A DNA stretch of 7,129 nt from Eutrophocola sp049446715. GTDB taxonomy: Bacteria; Pseudomonadota; Gammaproteobacteria; Pseudomonadales; Pseudohongiellaceae. The stretch's first letter is position 1; every line of letters starts with the position of its first letter. The notes beneath the pieces were generated by a model. The model saw only the letters and a program-made list of their open reading frames with translations. It had not been told where the DNA came from and ran no database searches. The stretch covers positions 1 to 7,129 of the forward strand of contig JBMTQX010000089.1 in assembly GCA_049446715.1 (NCBI GenBank), read 5' to 3'. A program made the position numbers and the translations under genes. This document shows positions 1 through 6,643 of this stretch, piece after piece.

Positions 1-609
1 GTCTTCAGCCAGCAGCGGTGAAACCATCGAGGCGATTGCTTCCACGACAAAGATGATAGCAACCAGCACGGCAAAGATTTCGTCGATAAAGCGAGTGAAA
101 AAACGCATCAGTGCTGAAGCATCCAGCACACTAAGTACCATCATGAACAGGCCTGACCACACGCCCACCCAGCCATAGATAGGCAGGAACGGCAGCCCCT
201 GGCTCTGGCACAGCGTGTAAAGCAGGCCGGTAAAAATCACGATGGGACCAGTACCACCCAGCAGCGTCAGCGGCTGGCCGGAGAACAGCGCAAACACCAC
301 GCCGCCAACGGCAGTGGCCACAATCATTTCCACGGTACCGATCTGGCCGCCGGTCATGAGGCTGGTCAGGCCGCCAAACGCCACGGCGTTGGCCAGACAC
401 GCAAAGAACAGGAATGCGATCGAGGCCAGCACCTTGCCGCTTAAACCGGCACGAAAATCATCCGCGTAGAATGGCAGTCGGCGCCGGATATCGGCGAGCA
501 GACCGCCGCCAAGTGTGCCGGTGACGGCCAACGGATCTATATCAGGATGTTTGGTTGTTTGCTTGGACGACTCGTTGGTTGACGTCCCAAACTGGGTTGC
601 TGAATTCAT
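1..609 (-). CDS. SLC4/band 3-type bicarbonate (HCO3-) transporter, N-terminal part; runs off the left edge
   Basis: Codons are open from an ATG at 609 to base 1, giving 203 residues, and the C-terminal half lies outside the window. The translation matches the start of the SLC4 anion-exchanger/Na+-bicarbonate cotransporter membrane domain. It begins with a GGLLADIRRRLPFYADDF lead-in (about residues 34-52). A first helix with FFACLANAVAFGGL follows (about 68-81), then GTVEMIVATAVGGVVFALFSGQPL (about 91-114 region), the GGTGPIVIF loop (about 118-126), GWVGVWSGLF, and RFFTRFIDEIFAVLVAIIFVVE (about 169-190). SGQPL...TGP is closer to the Na+-coupled SLC4 pattern as I recall it than to the GAQPL...SGP of AE exchangers. 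The large cytoplasmic N-terminal domain of animal SLC4 proteins is absent; only about 35 polar residues precede the membrane domain. The likely role is inner-membrane transport of bicarbonate or a related anion, possibly with Na+. The start overlaps the upstream usp stop by 4 bp (ATGA), implying translational coupling. Family call is firm; substrate and ion coupling are inferred. Confidence 0.9.
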   Translation of the reverse strand, partial: MNSATQFGTSTNESSKQTTKHPDIDPLAVTGTLGGGLLADIRRRLPFYADDFRAGLSGKVLASIAFLFFACLANAVAFGGLTSLMTGGQIGTVEMIVATAVGGVVFALFSGQPLTLLGGTGPIVIFTGLLYTLCQSQGLPFLPIYGWVGVWSGLFMMVLSVLDASALMRFFTRFIDEIFAVLVAIIFVVEAIASMVSPLLAED

Positions 610-1563
610 GAGAAACTCACCTCTTCCTGTTCAACTACATTACCCCCCGGTACGGTATGGACCTGGGACTGAAAAGATTCCGGCTTCACCACGAGCAGTG
701 AGCACGCAATCCAGGGAAAGACACTTTCGGCAGTGTTGCCCGTGATGACACCGGCAAGACCGCTGCGCGCCACCGACCCCATGCATAGCTGGTCGATGGC
801 CTGGCCGCCGAGAAACTCCAGGATCCGCGCGTGGGCGGAGCCTTCGGAAACCCTGACACTGACGTCACTGGCAACGCCGAGTGCCGCACATTCCTGGTTG
901 ATCGTTTCAATGGCGTTAGCCTTGGCCTGGCCCAGTTCGGCATGAGTGACATTGCCAAGGAAGCGCTTGCTGGCTGGCATCTCCAGAACATGCAGCACAT
1001 GCAGCTGGGCATTGTGCAGTTGTGCCAGTAGCGCCGCCTGTTTCAGGGCCCGGCTGCCGCTGTCGGTCAGGTCATGCGCAACCAGGATATGCTTCGGATA
1101 ACCCTCACCTTCGCTGCTGACAGTCCAGACCGGACACGGGCAGTAGCGCAACATGCGGCTGGCGGCGCGGCCGAACATTGTCCGGCCCATGGCATTGCGG
1201 TCACGCGCGCCAAGAATCACCAGGTCAAAGTTGCCCTCCTGCACAATCCACAGCAGGGTCTGCCATGGCGTTCCGGACTGCACGGTGCCGGTGATGTCGC
1301 TACCCGGCACCTGTGAATCGGCGACGATCTGTTTCAGTTTTTCGCCTATCTCGTGCAGGCGCGTCTTGTACGGTGACTGCGGCTTCAGGCTGGCAATGCT
1401 ATCTTCCGTATGCGCACTGTTCACAACATGGCAAACGTTAATTTCACAATGCGCCCGCTTGGCAACTTGCAGCGCCTGGCTGAGGGCCTTTTCACTTGGC
1501 GCCAGGCAGATTGCCTTCGGCATCAAAATCCACGGGCACCAGAATTTTCATGGTTTCACTCAT
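606..1563 (-). CDS. UspE-like tandem universal stress protein; start region frameshifted relative to body
   Basis: The uninterrupted body is 606-1526 (306 residues from a TTG). It holds most of Usp domain 1 (to about residue 137) and a complete domain 2 (about 145-282). Domain 1 ends in LRYCPCPVW and domain 2 in LLVVKPESFQSQV, both very like Escherichia coli UspE. Domain 2 has a near-canonical ATP-binding loop, GSVARSGLAGVITGN (about 250-264), fitting G-2x-G-9x-G-S/T with A and N replacing the second G and the S/T. Domain 1 is more degenerate (GARD...G-R). The TTG start lacks the first Usp beta strand. That strand is encoded in another frame from an ATG at 1563 with a good ribosome site (GAGGT, 7-base spacing): MSETMKILVPVDFDAEG, ending at TGA 1494-1492. 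The true gene therefore probably runs 1563-606 with a +1 shift near 1490-1530, from mutation, sequence error or recoding. Usp proteins are cytoplasmic stress factors, some binding ATP. The gene lies 5 bp after one usp and overlaps the SLC4 gene. Confidence 0.8.
1492..1563 (-). other. Out-of-frame 5' piece of the UspE-like gene (23 codons plus stop)
   Basis: ATG at 1563-1561 follows the GAGGT of the preceding gene's last codons by 7 bases. It encodes MKILVPVDFDAEG, the textbook first beta strand and nucleotide-contacting Asp of a Usp domain. Translation stops at TGA 1494-1492. Skipping the T of that TGA (AAG, then GAA AAG GCC) rejoins the main frame at EKALSQALQVAKRAH, exactly where the first Usp helix should continue. 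It is best read as the real N-terminus of the UspE-like protein rather than an independent peptide. Confidence 0.7.
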
Positions 1564-1568
1564 GGGAT

Positions 1569-2537
1569 TTACCTCGAATGGGAAAGACTGGCGGACTGGC
1601 CAATCGTCATCAGGTCGTCAACTTGTGGTGTCCTGTCATCAACACGCATGACTGAACACGGCGCTGACAGCATGAGACTGACCGGTGCCAGTGAAGAGAA
1701 CGGATTGGGAACGCTGTCACCTTCCCACCCCTGGGTCAGTACGACCAGGTCAGGTGACAATTCACGTGCCGCAACGGCAGTGACATCGCGGGGATCACCT
1801 TCGATGATTTCATGGCTGGTTTTGGCTTCCGGCGGCAGACGCAGGGCCAGCTCCTGGCTGTGCTTCTGCAACTGTGCTTTTGCCTTGGCCTGGGCATCAT
1901 GGCTTTCCATCATTTTCAGCAATACTGCTGCGCCGTTTGCCTCAAAACAGGTCTCATCAATACCCGGCTGCACAATACCGAGCAAATGCACATGACATTT
2001 GCCGGGCCAGCGGTAGGCACTGATATCCGGGTGCGTATTGTTTTTACCGGCAGTCAGGGCCAGTGGCACCAGCACACGGAATTCCGTGGCGTCGTCAACC
2101 AGCGGCTTGCAGACTTCCACCGGGCAGTCGGCCCACTTGAGCAGGCGGCGAGTGATGCCATCGATGCGAAACGCTGTCAGCATGCCACTGCGCACCGGTG
2201 CACCCAGCAGCAGCAAACTGGTATTGCTGCGGCGACTGAAGCCCAGAATCACTTCGGCTGGCTCACCGTATTCCACGTGGGTGCGCATCTTGCCGACCTG
2301 GCACTGCTGGCCGATCTGGCGGGCATAGTTGGAGACCATGTCGCATGCGGCGTTGTAGCTGCGCATTTCGGCATCGGTATCCGGCGACAGGCGCCCGAGC
2401 TGGCCGAGCACATTACTGCCGGCCTGCAGCACCGTGAGCACATCAAGGTCGAATTCCGTCCCGGCAAAACGTTTGCGCAGGTACTGCACGATACTGGTGA
2501 CATCGTTGCCGGAATGGACGGCGAGTAAAACTTTCAT
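1569..2537 (-). CDS. Divergent two-domain universal stress family protein
   Basis: 322 residues. The ATG at 2537 is chosen over an in-frame ATG 30 bases upstream because AAGGAG sits 7 bases before it and the protein then begins MKVLLAVHSGND, a typical Usp first strand. Domain 1 spans about 1-145: strand 1; GEPAEVILGFSRRSNTSLLLLGAP (about 91-114); and RRLLKWADCPVEVCKP, the usual last strand. Domain 2 spans about 152-300: FRVLVPLALT; GDPRDVTAVAARELSPDLVVLTQG; and SLMLSAPCSVMRVDD. Neither domain has an intact G-2x-G-9x-G-S/T ATP loop. Domain 1 keeps only GAPVRSG and domain 2 has GWEGDSVPNPF in its place, so ATP binding is doubtful and a structural or regulatory role is more likely. It is second in the operon, 77 bp after the SulP permease. 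Its last codons contain the ribosome site of the next usp gene. The partner sensed or bound is unknown. Confidence 0.8.
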   Translation of the reverse strand: MKVLLAVHSGNDVTSIVQYLRKRFAGTEFDLDVLTVLQAGSNVLGQLGRLSPDTDAEMRSYNAACDMVSNYARQIGQQCQVGKMRTHVEYGEPAEVILGFSRRSNTSLLLLGAPVRSGMLTAFRIDGITRRLLKWADCPVEVCKPLVDDATEFRVLVPLALTAGKNNTHPDISAYRWPGKCHVHLLGIVQPGIDETCFEANGAAVLLKMMESHDAQAKAKAQLQKHSQELALRLPPEAKTSHEIIEGDPRDVTAVAARELSPDLVVLTQGWEGDSVPNPFSSLAPVSLMLSAPCSVMRVDDRTPQVDDLMTIGQSASLSHSR

Positions 2538-2614
2538 CGTTATTCTCCTTGTCGCGTCACACGACATGCTTGCATCAAGACACTTGGATCAAATTCTGGC
2601 GTTGCCTGTGCGGC

Positions 2615-4189
2615 TCATGCCGGCACCATGATGGTGGTGGTCTCATCTACCTGCGGTTCATCGCGCTGGATAATCTCCACCTTGATACCGCGGGTTTCGG
2701 CAGTCTCGACAAAGTCGCGAATGATTTCCGCTACATCATGGTTGAGATAGACACAATGGCGCTGGTCAATCACCAGGACGCTGTTGTCAGGCACTTCTGA
2801 CAGTTCTTTCTTGATTGCGCCCTTGTTCAGGAAAGTGACTTCTTCAGCCAGGCGCATGGTGATGTAGTGACCGTCATTAGCGGTCTGACGATCTTTCTTG
2901 TTGAGAAAATGCGAGTTCTTGAAGTTGCACTGCAGCAGGATGATGATGGCAACCGCCATACCCATGCAGACGCCCATCAACAGGTCGGTAAACACCACCC
3001 CGGCCACGGTCACCACAAAGGGCAGGAACTGGTCAAAACCGTAGCGCCACATGGCAATAAACTGGGCCGGTTTGGCGAGCTTGTAGCCGGTGACAATCAG
3101 TACTGCCGCAAGCACCGCCAGCGGTATCAGATTGAGCAGGCCGGGTACAGTGGCAATACACACCAGCAGCAGCACACCGTGCACGATCGCCGAGGTACGG
3201 GTCCTGGCCCCGGTCTGGACGTTGACAGTACTGCGCACGATGACCTGGGTAACAGGCAGTCCACCGATCAGGCCGCTGACACTGTTACCAATGCCCTGGG
3301 CAAACAGTTCGCGGTTGGTCGGCGTAGTGCGCTTCATCGGATCCATCTTGTCAGTGGCCTCGACACTCAGCAGCGTTTCCAGGCTGGCCACGATGGCAAT
3401 GGTGATGGCTACGGTCCAGACGGCCGGGTTACCTATCTGGCTGAAATCAGGCAGGGTGAACAGGCCAACAAACTCGCCCACGGAATTGGCCACCGGCACA
3501 TTGACCAGGTGATCAGCACTGAGGGCAAATGCCGGCATCCCGCTGGCAGTTACCTGGCACAGCACTGCAACCACAACGGCAACAACAGGGCCGGGGAACA
3601 GGCCGAGAATGCGATGAGACTTGACGAAAGGTTTGTCCCACACAATCAGGATGGCCATGGAAATCAGGGCGATAACCAGCGCGCCCGGATGGATGAAAGC
3701 CAGCATTTCGCTTAGTGCCGAGAGCGTGGTACCACCATCGGCTTCCGCAAAGGCCAGATCCCCTTCCGGGTTGCTGTCATATCCAAAGGCATGGGGAATC
3801 TGCTTGAGAATGATGATCAGGCCGATGCCGCTGAGCATGCCGTGAATGACGGCGGAGGGAAAAAAGTAACCCAGTACTCCGGCACGCACGACGCCAAGCC
3901 CCACCTGGATCAGGCCGGCAATAAACACCGCCAACAGGAAAGTCTGAAACGAGCCCAGGGTCTCAATTGCGCCGAAGACAATGACGGCAAGACCGGCAGC
4001 CGGACCGGAAACCCCGAGCGGTGAACGACTGATGGCGCCGACCAGGGCGCCTCCGACGACACCGGCAATAAGACCCGAGAAAAGTGGTGCACCTGATGCC
4101 AGCGCAATCCCGAGACAAAGCGGAAGCGCCACAAAAAACACCACTACACTGGCGGGCAGATCCCGCTTGAGATTGTCGAGCGATAACAT
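2615..4189 (-). CDS. SulP/SLC26-family inorganic anion permease with C-terminal STAS domain (candidate bicarbonate transporter)
   Basis: 524 residues from an ATG preceded by AGGAG at 6-base spacing. The membrane part (about residues 10-420) is a run of hydrophobic helices with SulP signatures: ALPLCLGIALASGAP (about 21-35), the SRSPLGVSGPAAGLAVIVFG substrate-site segment (about 54-73), SLETLLSVEATDKMDP (about 269-284), and QGIGNSVSGLIGGLPVTQVI followed by RS-VN (about 298-323). The tail (about 440-510) is a STAS domain, with VLVIDQRHCVYLNHDVAEII at the strand-helix turn. The Ser/Thr often found after the conserved Asp is missing there, so regulation by phosphorylation at that site is unlikely. 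SulP proteins move sulfate, bicarbonate, dicarboxylates or other anions in the inner membrane. The GPAAGL subgroup includes, as I recall, members associated or fused with carbonic anhydrase. With an SLC4 gene downstream, bicarbonate is the favoured substrate, but sulfate or a dicarboxylate cannot be excluded. First gene of the leftward operon. Confidence 0.9.
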   Translation of the reverse strand: MLSLDNLKRDLPASVVVFFVALPLCLGIALASGAPLFSGLIAGVVGGALVGAISRSPLGVSGPAAGLAVIVFGAIETLGSFQTFLLAVFIAGLIQVGLGVVRAGVLGYFFPSAVIHGMLSGIGLIIILKQIPHAFGYDSNPEGDLAFAEADGGTTLSALSEMLAFIHPGALVIALISMAILIVWDKPFVKSHRILGLFPGPVVAVVVAVLCQVTASGMPAFALSADHLVNVPVANSVGEFVGLFTLPDFSQIGNPAVWTVAITIAIVASLETLLSVEATDKMDPMKRTTPTNRELFAQGIGNSVSGLIGGLPVTQVIVRSTVNVQTGARTRTSAIVHGVLLLVCIATVPGLLNLIPLAVLAAVLIVTGYKLAKPAQFIAMWRYGFDQFLPFVVTVAGVVFTDLLMGVCMGMAVAIIILLQCNFKNSHFLNKKDRQTANDGHYITMRLAEEVTFLNKGAIKKELSEVPDNSVLVIDQRHCVYLNHDVAEIIRDFVETAETRGIKVEIIQRDEPQVDETTTIMVPA

Positions 4190-4244
4190 TGGAAACTCCT
4201 GTGTGAAACTGGTTTTGTTGAATCGGAGGCCATCTTATCGAGCA

Positions 4245-4266
4245 AACCTTTCAACAACCTTTCAAA
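4245..4266 (-). repeat. 11-bp tandem direct repeat, likely response-regulator box
   Basis: Two adjoining copies of AACCTTTCAA plus one base (C, then A) match at 10 of 11 positions. Read toward the permease they give the half-site TTGAAAGG twice. The 11-bp period places both on the same helical face. Confidence 0.65.
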
Positions 4267-4290
4267 CAAAAGCTATAAATATTAAAAATA

Positions 4291-4309
4291 TGAAAGGAAA
4301 AACCTTTCA
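4291..4309. repeat. Perfect inverted repeat TGAAAGG-N5-CCTTTCA
   Basis: Seven-base arms flank AAAAA. The right arm with its preceding AA repeats the AACCTTTCA word of the nearby direct repeat, 45 bp away (about four helical turns). It fits a second operator in the same region. As RNA it could also form a weak hairpin, but it is not followed by a T-run in either direction. Confidence 0.6.
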
Positions 4310-4427
4310 CTTATTCACGACGAATCCTTGCCACACCCTGTGATATCAATGCCTTATAAAGTTGGCGTTAGTAGGCGCAAAAAGCCTTGCCGACAGCATG
4401 AACCCATCACAGGAGTGGTAACGCGCA

Positions 4428-5093
4428 ATGAACGTACTGGTTGTCGAGGATGATGAGCTGCTGGCAGACGGCCTGGTGTCTGCCCTGGCCCAGGCTGATT
4501 ATTCCGTGACCCTGGCGAAGGATGGCAACAGTGCCTGCAACACCATACGCGCCTTTGATTTCGACCTGGTGGTACTGGACCTGGGGCTGCCCGACATGGA
4601 CGGCACCGACATCATCAAGGTGCTGCGACGGGACAAGCTGAACATCCCTATTCTGGTTCTGACCGCGCGTGACGGTATGGAGCCGCAGGTCACAGCGCTG
4701 GATGCCGGTGCTGATGACTACATGGAAAAGCCCTTCGACCTGCGTGAGCTGCTGGCCAGGATCCGTGCGCTGATCCGCCGTGCCCACACCGGCAGCCAGG
4801 AACAGCTCACGCTCGGGCCAGTGTTGCTGGATCCGTTTTCCCGGCGCCTGACGGTCAACGGGGAAACCCAGGAATTGCCGGCCAGGGAGTATGAAGTCAT
4901 GGAAGCGCTGATGCTGAGCTCACCCCGGGCTGTCAGCAAGACCCGGCTGGCACAGCGGCTCGCCCTGAACGGTGATGATATCGGCGACAACGCAGTGGAA
5001 GTCTATATTCACCGCCTGCGCAAACGCCTTGATGACACCCCGGTCAGCATCCAGACCATTCGCGGTATCGGCTACAGCATCGAGTCGACATAG
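4428..5093 (+). CDS. OmpR/TctD/QseB-type response regulator
   Basis: 221 residues, the usual length for the family. The receiver domain (about 1-115) has acidic-pocket E7, D8 and D9, phosphoacceptor D51 in LVVLDLGLPDMDG, the switch T79 in LVLTARD, and K101 in MEKPFDL. The C-terminal winged-helix domain (about 125-221) has LTLGPVLLDPFSRRLTVNG, REYEVMEALM, NAVEVYIHRLRKRLD (recognition helix) and IRGIGYSIE. It is a cytoplasmic DNA-binding regulator activated by phosphotransfer from the kinase encoded directly downstream. AGGAG at 4411-4415 is 12 bases from the ATG, rather far, which suggests modest translation. Sequence style is closest to the TctD/QseB/PmrA branch, but neither the signal nor the regulon can be named from sequence. 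Its position opposite the transport operon, with OmpR-type repeats in the spacer, makes that operon the likely target. Alternative: a regulator of the desaturase or of distant genes. Confidence 0.95.
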   Translation: MNVLVVEDDELLADGLVSALAQADYSVTLAKDGNSACNTIRAFDFDLVVLDLGLPDMDGTDIIKVLRRDKLNIPILVLTARDGMEPQVTALDAGADDYMEKPFDLRELLARIRALIRRAHTGSQEQLTLGPVLLDPFSRRLTVNGETQELPAREYEVMEALMLSSPRAVSKTRLAQRLALNGDDIGDNAVEVYIHRLRKRLDDTPVSIQTIRGIGYSIEST

Positions 5094-6497
5094 ATGCAGA
5101 ATTCTCTCTCACTGCGCACACAACTGCTGTTACTGGTCGGCGGCCCGCTCTTGCTGCTGCTCGCCTTCGAGTCGGTGGTTTCCTACCAGATCGGCATGCA
5201 TATCACCAACCAGGTGTTTGACCGCTGGCTGCTGGACTCCGCCTACTCACTGGTGCAGGAGGTCAAGGTAGACGACAGCGAAATCAGTTTCATTGCCGAT
5301 GATGCTGCCGTGATGGCCTTCTCGTGGGATGAGCTGGACACCATTCATTTCCAGATCGCCGACCTGCGGGGCAACGTGGTGGCCGGTCTTAATGCCCTGG
5401 AGCCGACAACCCCTCCTGGTGAGCTGGGCAGCATGCCGGTATTCAACGATATCGTCGTCAACGGCAGCCGCACCCGGGCCGTGAGCATCCTTGCGCCGCC
5501 GGGTGAAGCACCGTCATATATCGTTACCGTGGCCGAAACCCTGAACAAGCGCCAGGCCATGACCGGCGAATTGCTGCATGAGTTCCTGCTTTCCAAACTG
5601 GTACTGGTGCTGGCCATCCTGCTCATCATTGCCATTACCTTTGAGAAGGCCTTCCGGCCGCTGATCCGGATTGGCCGCGAACTTGACCAGCGCTCGCCAC
5701 AGGACCTGGCGCCTATTTCCGTCGGGCGTGTGCCTGGTGAAATCCGCGGCTTGATCGTGAACACCAACCGCCTCCTGGAACGCATTGATGCCGCCATCAG
5801 TGCCCGCGAGCAGTTCATCGGCAACATCGCCCACCAGATTCGCACACCACTGGCCGGTATCAAGCTGCAGGCCCAGCTGGCCCTGGATGGAACGGCAATG
5901 GCCGAGCCCACGCAGACTGCGCTGGAAAAAATAGTGTCTGCCAGCGACCAGATGGCGCATGTCAATTCCCAGCTCATGAAGCTGGCCCGGGCCGAGTCGG
6001 CTTATGGGCGGGGCCTGCGCAACGAGACTGTCGACCTGGCGTCGGTGATTCGCAATGTCTGCAGCGAACTGACATGGCGGGCGCATGAAAAGGACATCCA
6101 GCTGTTGCAGCACCTGCCCGAGCAACCCTGCTGTATCTCAGGCGAGATGACACTGATCACGGAAATGGTGGCCAACCTGATTGAAAACGCCATCATTTAC
6201 GGCAACAGCGGTGGCCATGTGTGGGTACACCTGGATACCACGGGCGATGGCTTTCGCATCGAGATTGAAGATGACGGTCCGGGCATCGACAAGGCACACT
6301 GGCCCCAGATATTCGACCGCTTCTTTCGCCCCTATGCCCCCGATACCAACGGTTGCGGCCTGGGCCTGTCAATCGTGCGGGAAATTGCCATGGCCCATGG
6401 CGCTAATGTCTACCTGGAAGAACGTGCCCAGGGCACCGGGATACGCTTTGTGATCCTGTTTACCGATAGCAACGGGCACGAACCGGGTCTGTCCTAG
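5094..6497 (+). CDS. TctE/QseC-type membrane sensor histidine kinase
   Basis: 467 residues; the ATG directly abuts the regulator's TAG, so the pair is cotranscribed and probably translationally coupled (only a weak GAG precedes it). Transmembrane helix 1 is about residues 9-31 and helix 2 about 163-183. Between them is a roughly 130-residue periplasmic sensor region resembling the 2CSK_N-type input domain of TctE/QseC. A HAMP-like linker follows (FRPLIRIGREL, about 187-235), then the phosphoacceptor helix FIGNIAHQIRTPLAGIKLQ with H247. The ATPase domain has the N box NLIENAI (N361, N365), G1 box EDDGPGI (392-398), F box IFDRFFR (406-412) and G2 box GCGLGLSIV (420-428). All catalytic elements are intact. 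It should autophosphorylate H247 and pass phosphate to D51 of the regulator. The ligand is unknown; TctE senses tricarboxylates, and bicarbonate, carboxylates or pH would fit the context, but that is speculation. Confidence 0.95.
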   Translation: MQNSLSLRTQLLLLVGGPLLLLLAFESVVSYQIGMHITNQVFDRWLLDSAYSLVQEVKVDDSEISFIADDAAVMAFSWDELDTIHFQIADLRGNVVAGLNALEPTTPPGELGSMPVFNDIVVNGSRTRAVSILAPPGEAPSYIVTVAETLNKRQAMTGELLHEFLLSKLVLVLAILLIIAITFEKAFRPLIRIGRELDQRSPQDLAPISVGRVPGEIRGLIVNTNRLLERIDAAISAREQFIGNIAHQIRTPLAGIKLQAQLALDGTAMAEPTQTALEKIVSASDQMAHVNSQLMKLARAESAYGRGLRNETVDLASVIRNVCSELTWRAHEKDIQLLQHLPEQPCCISGEMTLITEMVANLIENAIIYGNSGGHVWVHLDTTGDGFRIEIEDDGPGIDKAHWPQIFDRFFRPYAPDTNGCGLGLSIVREIAMAHGANVYLEERAQGTGIRFVILFTDSNGHEPGLS

Positions 6498-6531
6498 CCT
6501 CATCAGCGGCTACCACGCCTGCCGGGATACC

Positions 6532-6596
6532 GGCCCTGGAGCCGATTTCAGGTTTCCAGCATGGCATGAATTTGCCATAATTTTGGCTTCAGGGCC
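6532..6596 (+). terminator. Nested inverted repeat, possible terminator of the kinase operon
   Basis: GGCCCTGGAGCC (6532-6543) pairs with GGCTTCAGGGCC (6585-6596) over 12 positions with a single G-U pair. Inside it, ATGGCA (6561-6566) pairs perfectly with TGCCAT (6573-6578) across a 6-base loop, followed by AATTTT. It starts 35 bases after the kinase stop, which suits a transcript end. However, only the inner hairpin has a (short) T-run, so an intrinsic terminator is possible rather than proven. Confidence 0.4.
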
Positions 6597-6643
6597 GCTC
6601 ACTTGCTAATGATAGTTGGCGTCCCCAGAAGACCATGACGTGC

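Larger units (their letters stand above)
4190..4427. promoter_or_regulatory. Divergent promoter/operator region between the anion-transport operon and the two-component genes
   Basis: This 238-bp spacer carries the start signals of both transcription units. Read rightward, AACCTTTCAAC (4245-4255) is followed directly by AACCTTTCAAA (4256-4266). On the minus strand this is TGAAAG-N5-TGAAAG with an 11-bp period, the one-helical-turn spacing of OmpR/PhoP/PmrA-type sites. A further copy, in inverted form, is TGAAAGG-AAAAA-CCTTTCA (4291-4309). Between them is a very AT-rich core (about 4266-4295). On the minus strand a -10-like TAAGAT (4238-4233) lies 10 bases after the second half-site with no good -35, as expected for an activator-dependent promoter. 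The adjacent response regulator is the natural candidate to bind here and control both directions. The repeats are seen directly; the binding protein is inferred. Confidence 0.7.

Noticed and set aside
131..400. Minus-strand 89-codon frame inside the SLC4 gene
   Set aside because: It is an out-of-frame shadow, Arg/Pro-rich, and the SLC4 frame is clearly the coding one.
1480..1530. Confident call of prfB-like programmed +1 frameshifting in the UspE-like gene
   Set aside because: The AAG codon cannot re-pair well in the +1 frame (AGU), and no upstream Shine-Dalgarno-like stimulator at the right distance is evident, so it is kept only as one option.
1153..2528. Plus-strand open frames (about 280 and 238 codons) opposite the two usp genes
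   Set aside because: Both lie fully antisense to recognisable Usp domains, lack ribosome sites, and encode no recognisable motif.
2538..2614. Possible terminator or promoter between the SulP and usp genes
   Set aside because: Only very short palindromes (for example CTTG-CAT-CAAG at 2569-2579) and no T-run, so it is treated as an ordinary intra-operon gap.
2867..3715. Long plus-strand open frame (282 codons) opposite the SulP permease
   Set aside because: It is antisense to a clear transporter. Its composition is rich in His, Gln, Gly and Asp with no domain-like pattern, as expected for the reverse complement of hydrophobic codons.
4328..4360. TTGCCA ... TATAAA as a sigma-70 promoter for the response regulator
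   Set aside because: The spacing is 20-21 bp, too long, and no extended -10 compensates.
4398..4421. Short in-frame ATG (MNPSQEW, then stop) just before the response regulator
   Set aside because: Seven codons only with no ribosome site of its own. A leader peptide cannot be supported from sequence alone.
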